Assembly: GCF_024868665.1 (NCBI RefSeq)
Contig: NC_079892.1
Location: 2,547,695-2,611,694, forward strand
DNA from: Triplophysa rosa
Lineage: Eukaryota > Chordata > Actinopteri > Cypriniformes > Nemacheilidae
Reading direction: 5' to 3'
DNA length: 64,000 bases
The notes beneath the pieces are model-generated. The model was not told where the DNA came from. It saw only the letters and a program-made list of their open reading frames with translations, and did no database searches. Positions 63,768 to 64,000 of this stretch are shown piece after piece. Positions within the stretch are counted from its first letter, which is position 1. Each line of letters opens with the position of its first letter. Position numbers and translations under genes: made by a program.

Positions 63768-64000
63768 CTAAAGACCACAGAGAGACACACATACACATCA
63801 GTGGAACACAGCAGGTCATCTATTCACTTTTTTCATCCATCCAGAGGTCATAGGTCCTCATATTTCTATACCCAACAGTAGGTGCTCGCTAGATATCCGC
63901 TTTTCTTTCCACCTAGCACCCGGTGCAGGGAGAACAAGCAGAGAAAAGGAGGTGGTAAATAATGAGTAAGGTTTCATTCGCCATTCATAAGCAGTGAAGC
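63768..64000 (-). other. syt7 intron, right edge
   Basis: Nothing recognisable. The next upstream exons (linker base and transmembrane segment) are expected beyond the window. Confidence 0.6.

Overview
The window is vertebrate nuclear DNA from a ray-finned fish, most likely a cypriniform. Genes are split by GT-AG introns. The intergenic DNA and introns are full of palindromic MITEs, tRNA-derived SINE tails and long (CT)n, (CA)n and (ACT/ATT)n microsatellites of the kind common in carp-like fishes. The fads2 product closely resembles the cyprinid enzyme.

Layout from left to right: (1) 158-3734, plus strand, the 3' part of an EPS8-family gene (probably eps8l2) with SH3 and C-terminal domains; its 5' exons lie outside the window. 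(2) 4885-11222, minus strand, a complete 12-coding-exon fads2 (444 codons), converging on eps8l2 with the two candidate poly(A) signals about 120 bp apart. A non-coding first exon and a promoter with two CCAAT boxes and a TATA box lie at about 11890-12090. (3) 14450-14871, a CpG-rich promoter followed by the (ACT)n repeat and the intronless lrrc10b coding region (15506-16738, plus strand). (4) 16739-22391, repeat-rich spacer with several well-delimited MITEs. (5) 22392-25309, minus strand, a compact gene of eleven small coding exons that I identify as saxo4 (ppp1r32), with a ciliary-type X-box promoter at about 25800. (6) 25810-40000, no confident coding exon; part is probably the syt7 3' UTR. 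(7) 40001-63767, minus strand, the 3' two thirds of syt7: tandem C2 domains, then four symmetric phase-2 linker exons spread over 12 kb. The transmembrane exons lie beyond the right edge.

The neighbourhood fads2 / lrrc10b / saxo4 / syt7 matches the human 11q12.2 block, which supports the gene calls. The genes are functionally unrelated (signalling adaptor, PUFA desaturase, LRR protein, axonemal protein, calcium sensor). I see no new multi-gene system. The points most worth a second look are the syt7 linker architecture (cassette exons, a CA repeat beside one of them, and a long in-frame upstream ORF with a membrane-like segment), the saxo4 gene assembled from very short exons, and the inferred fads2 promoter.
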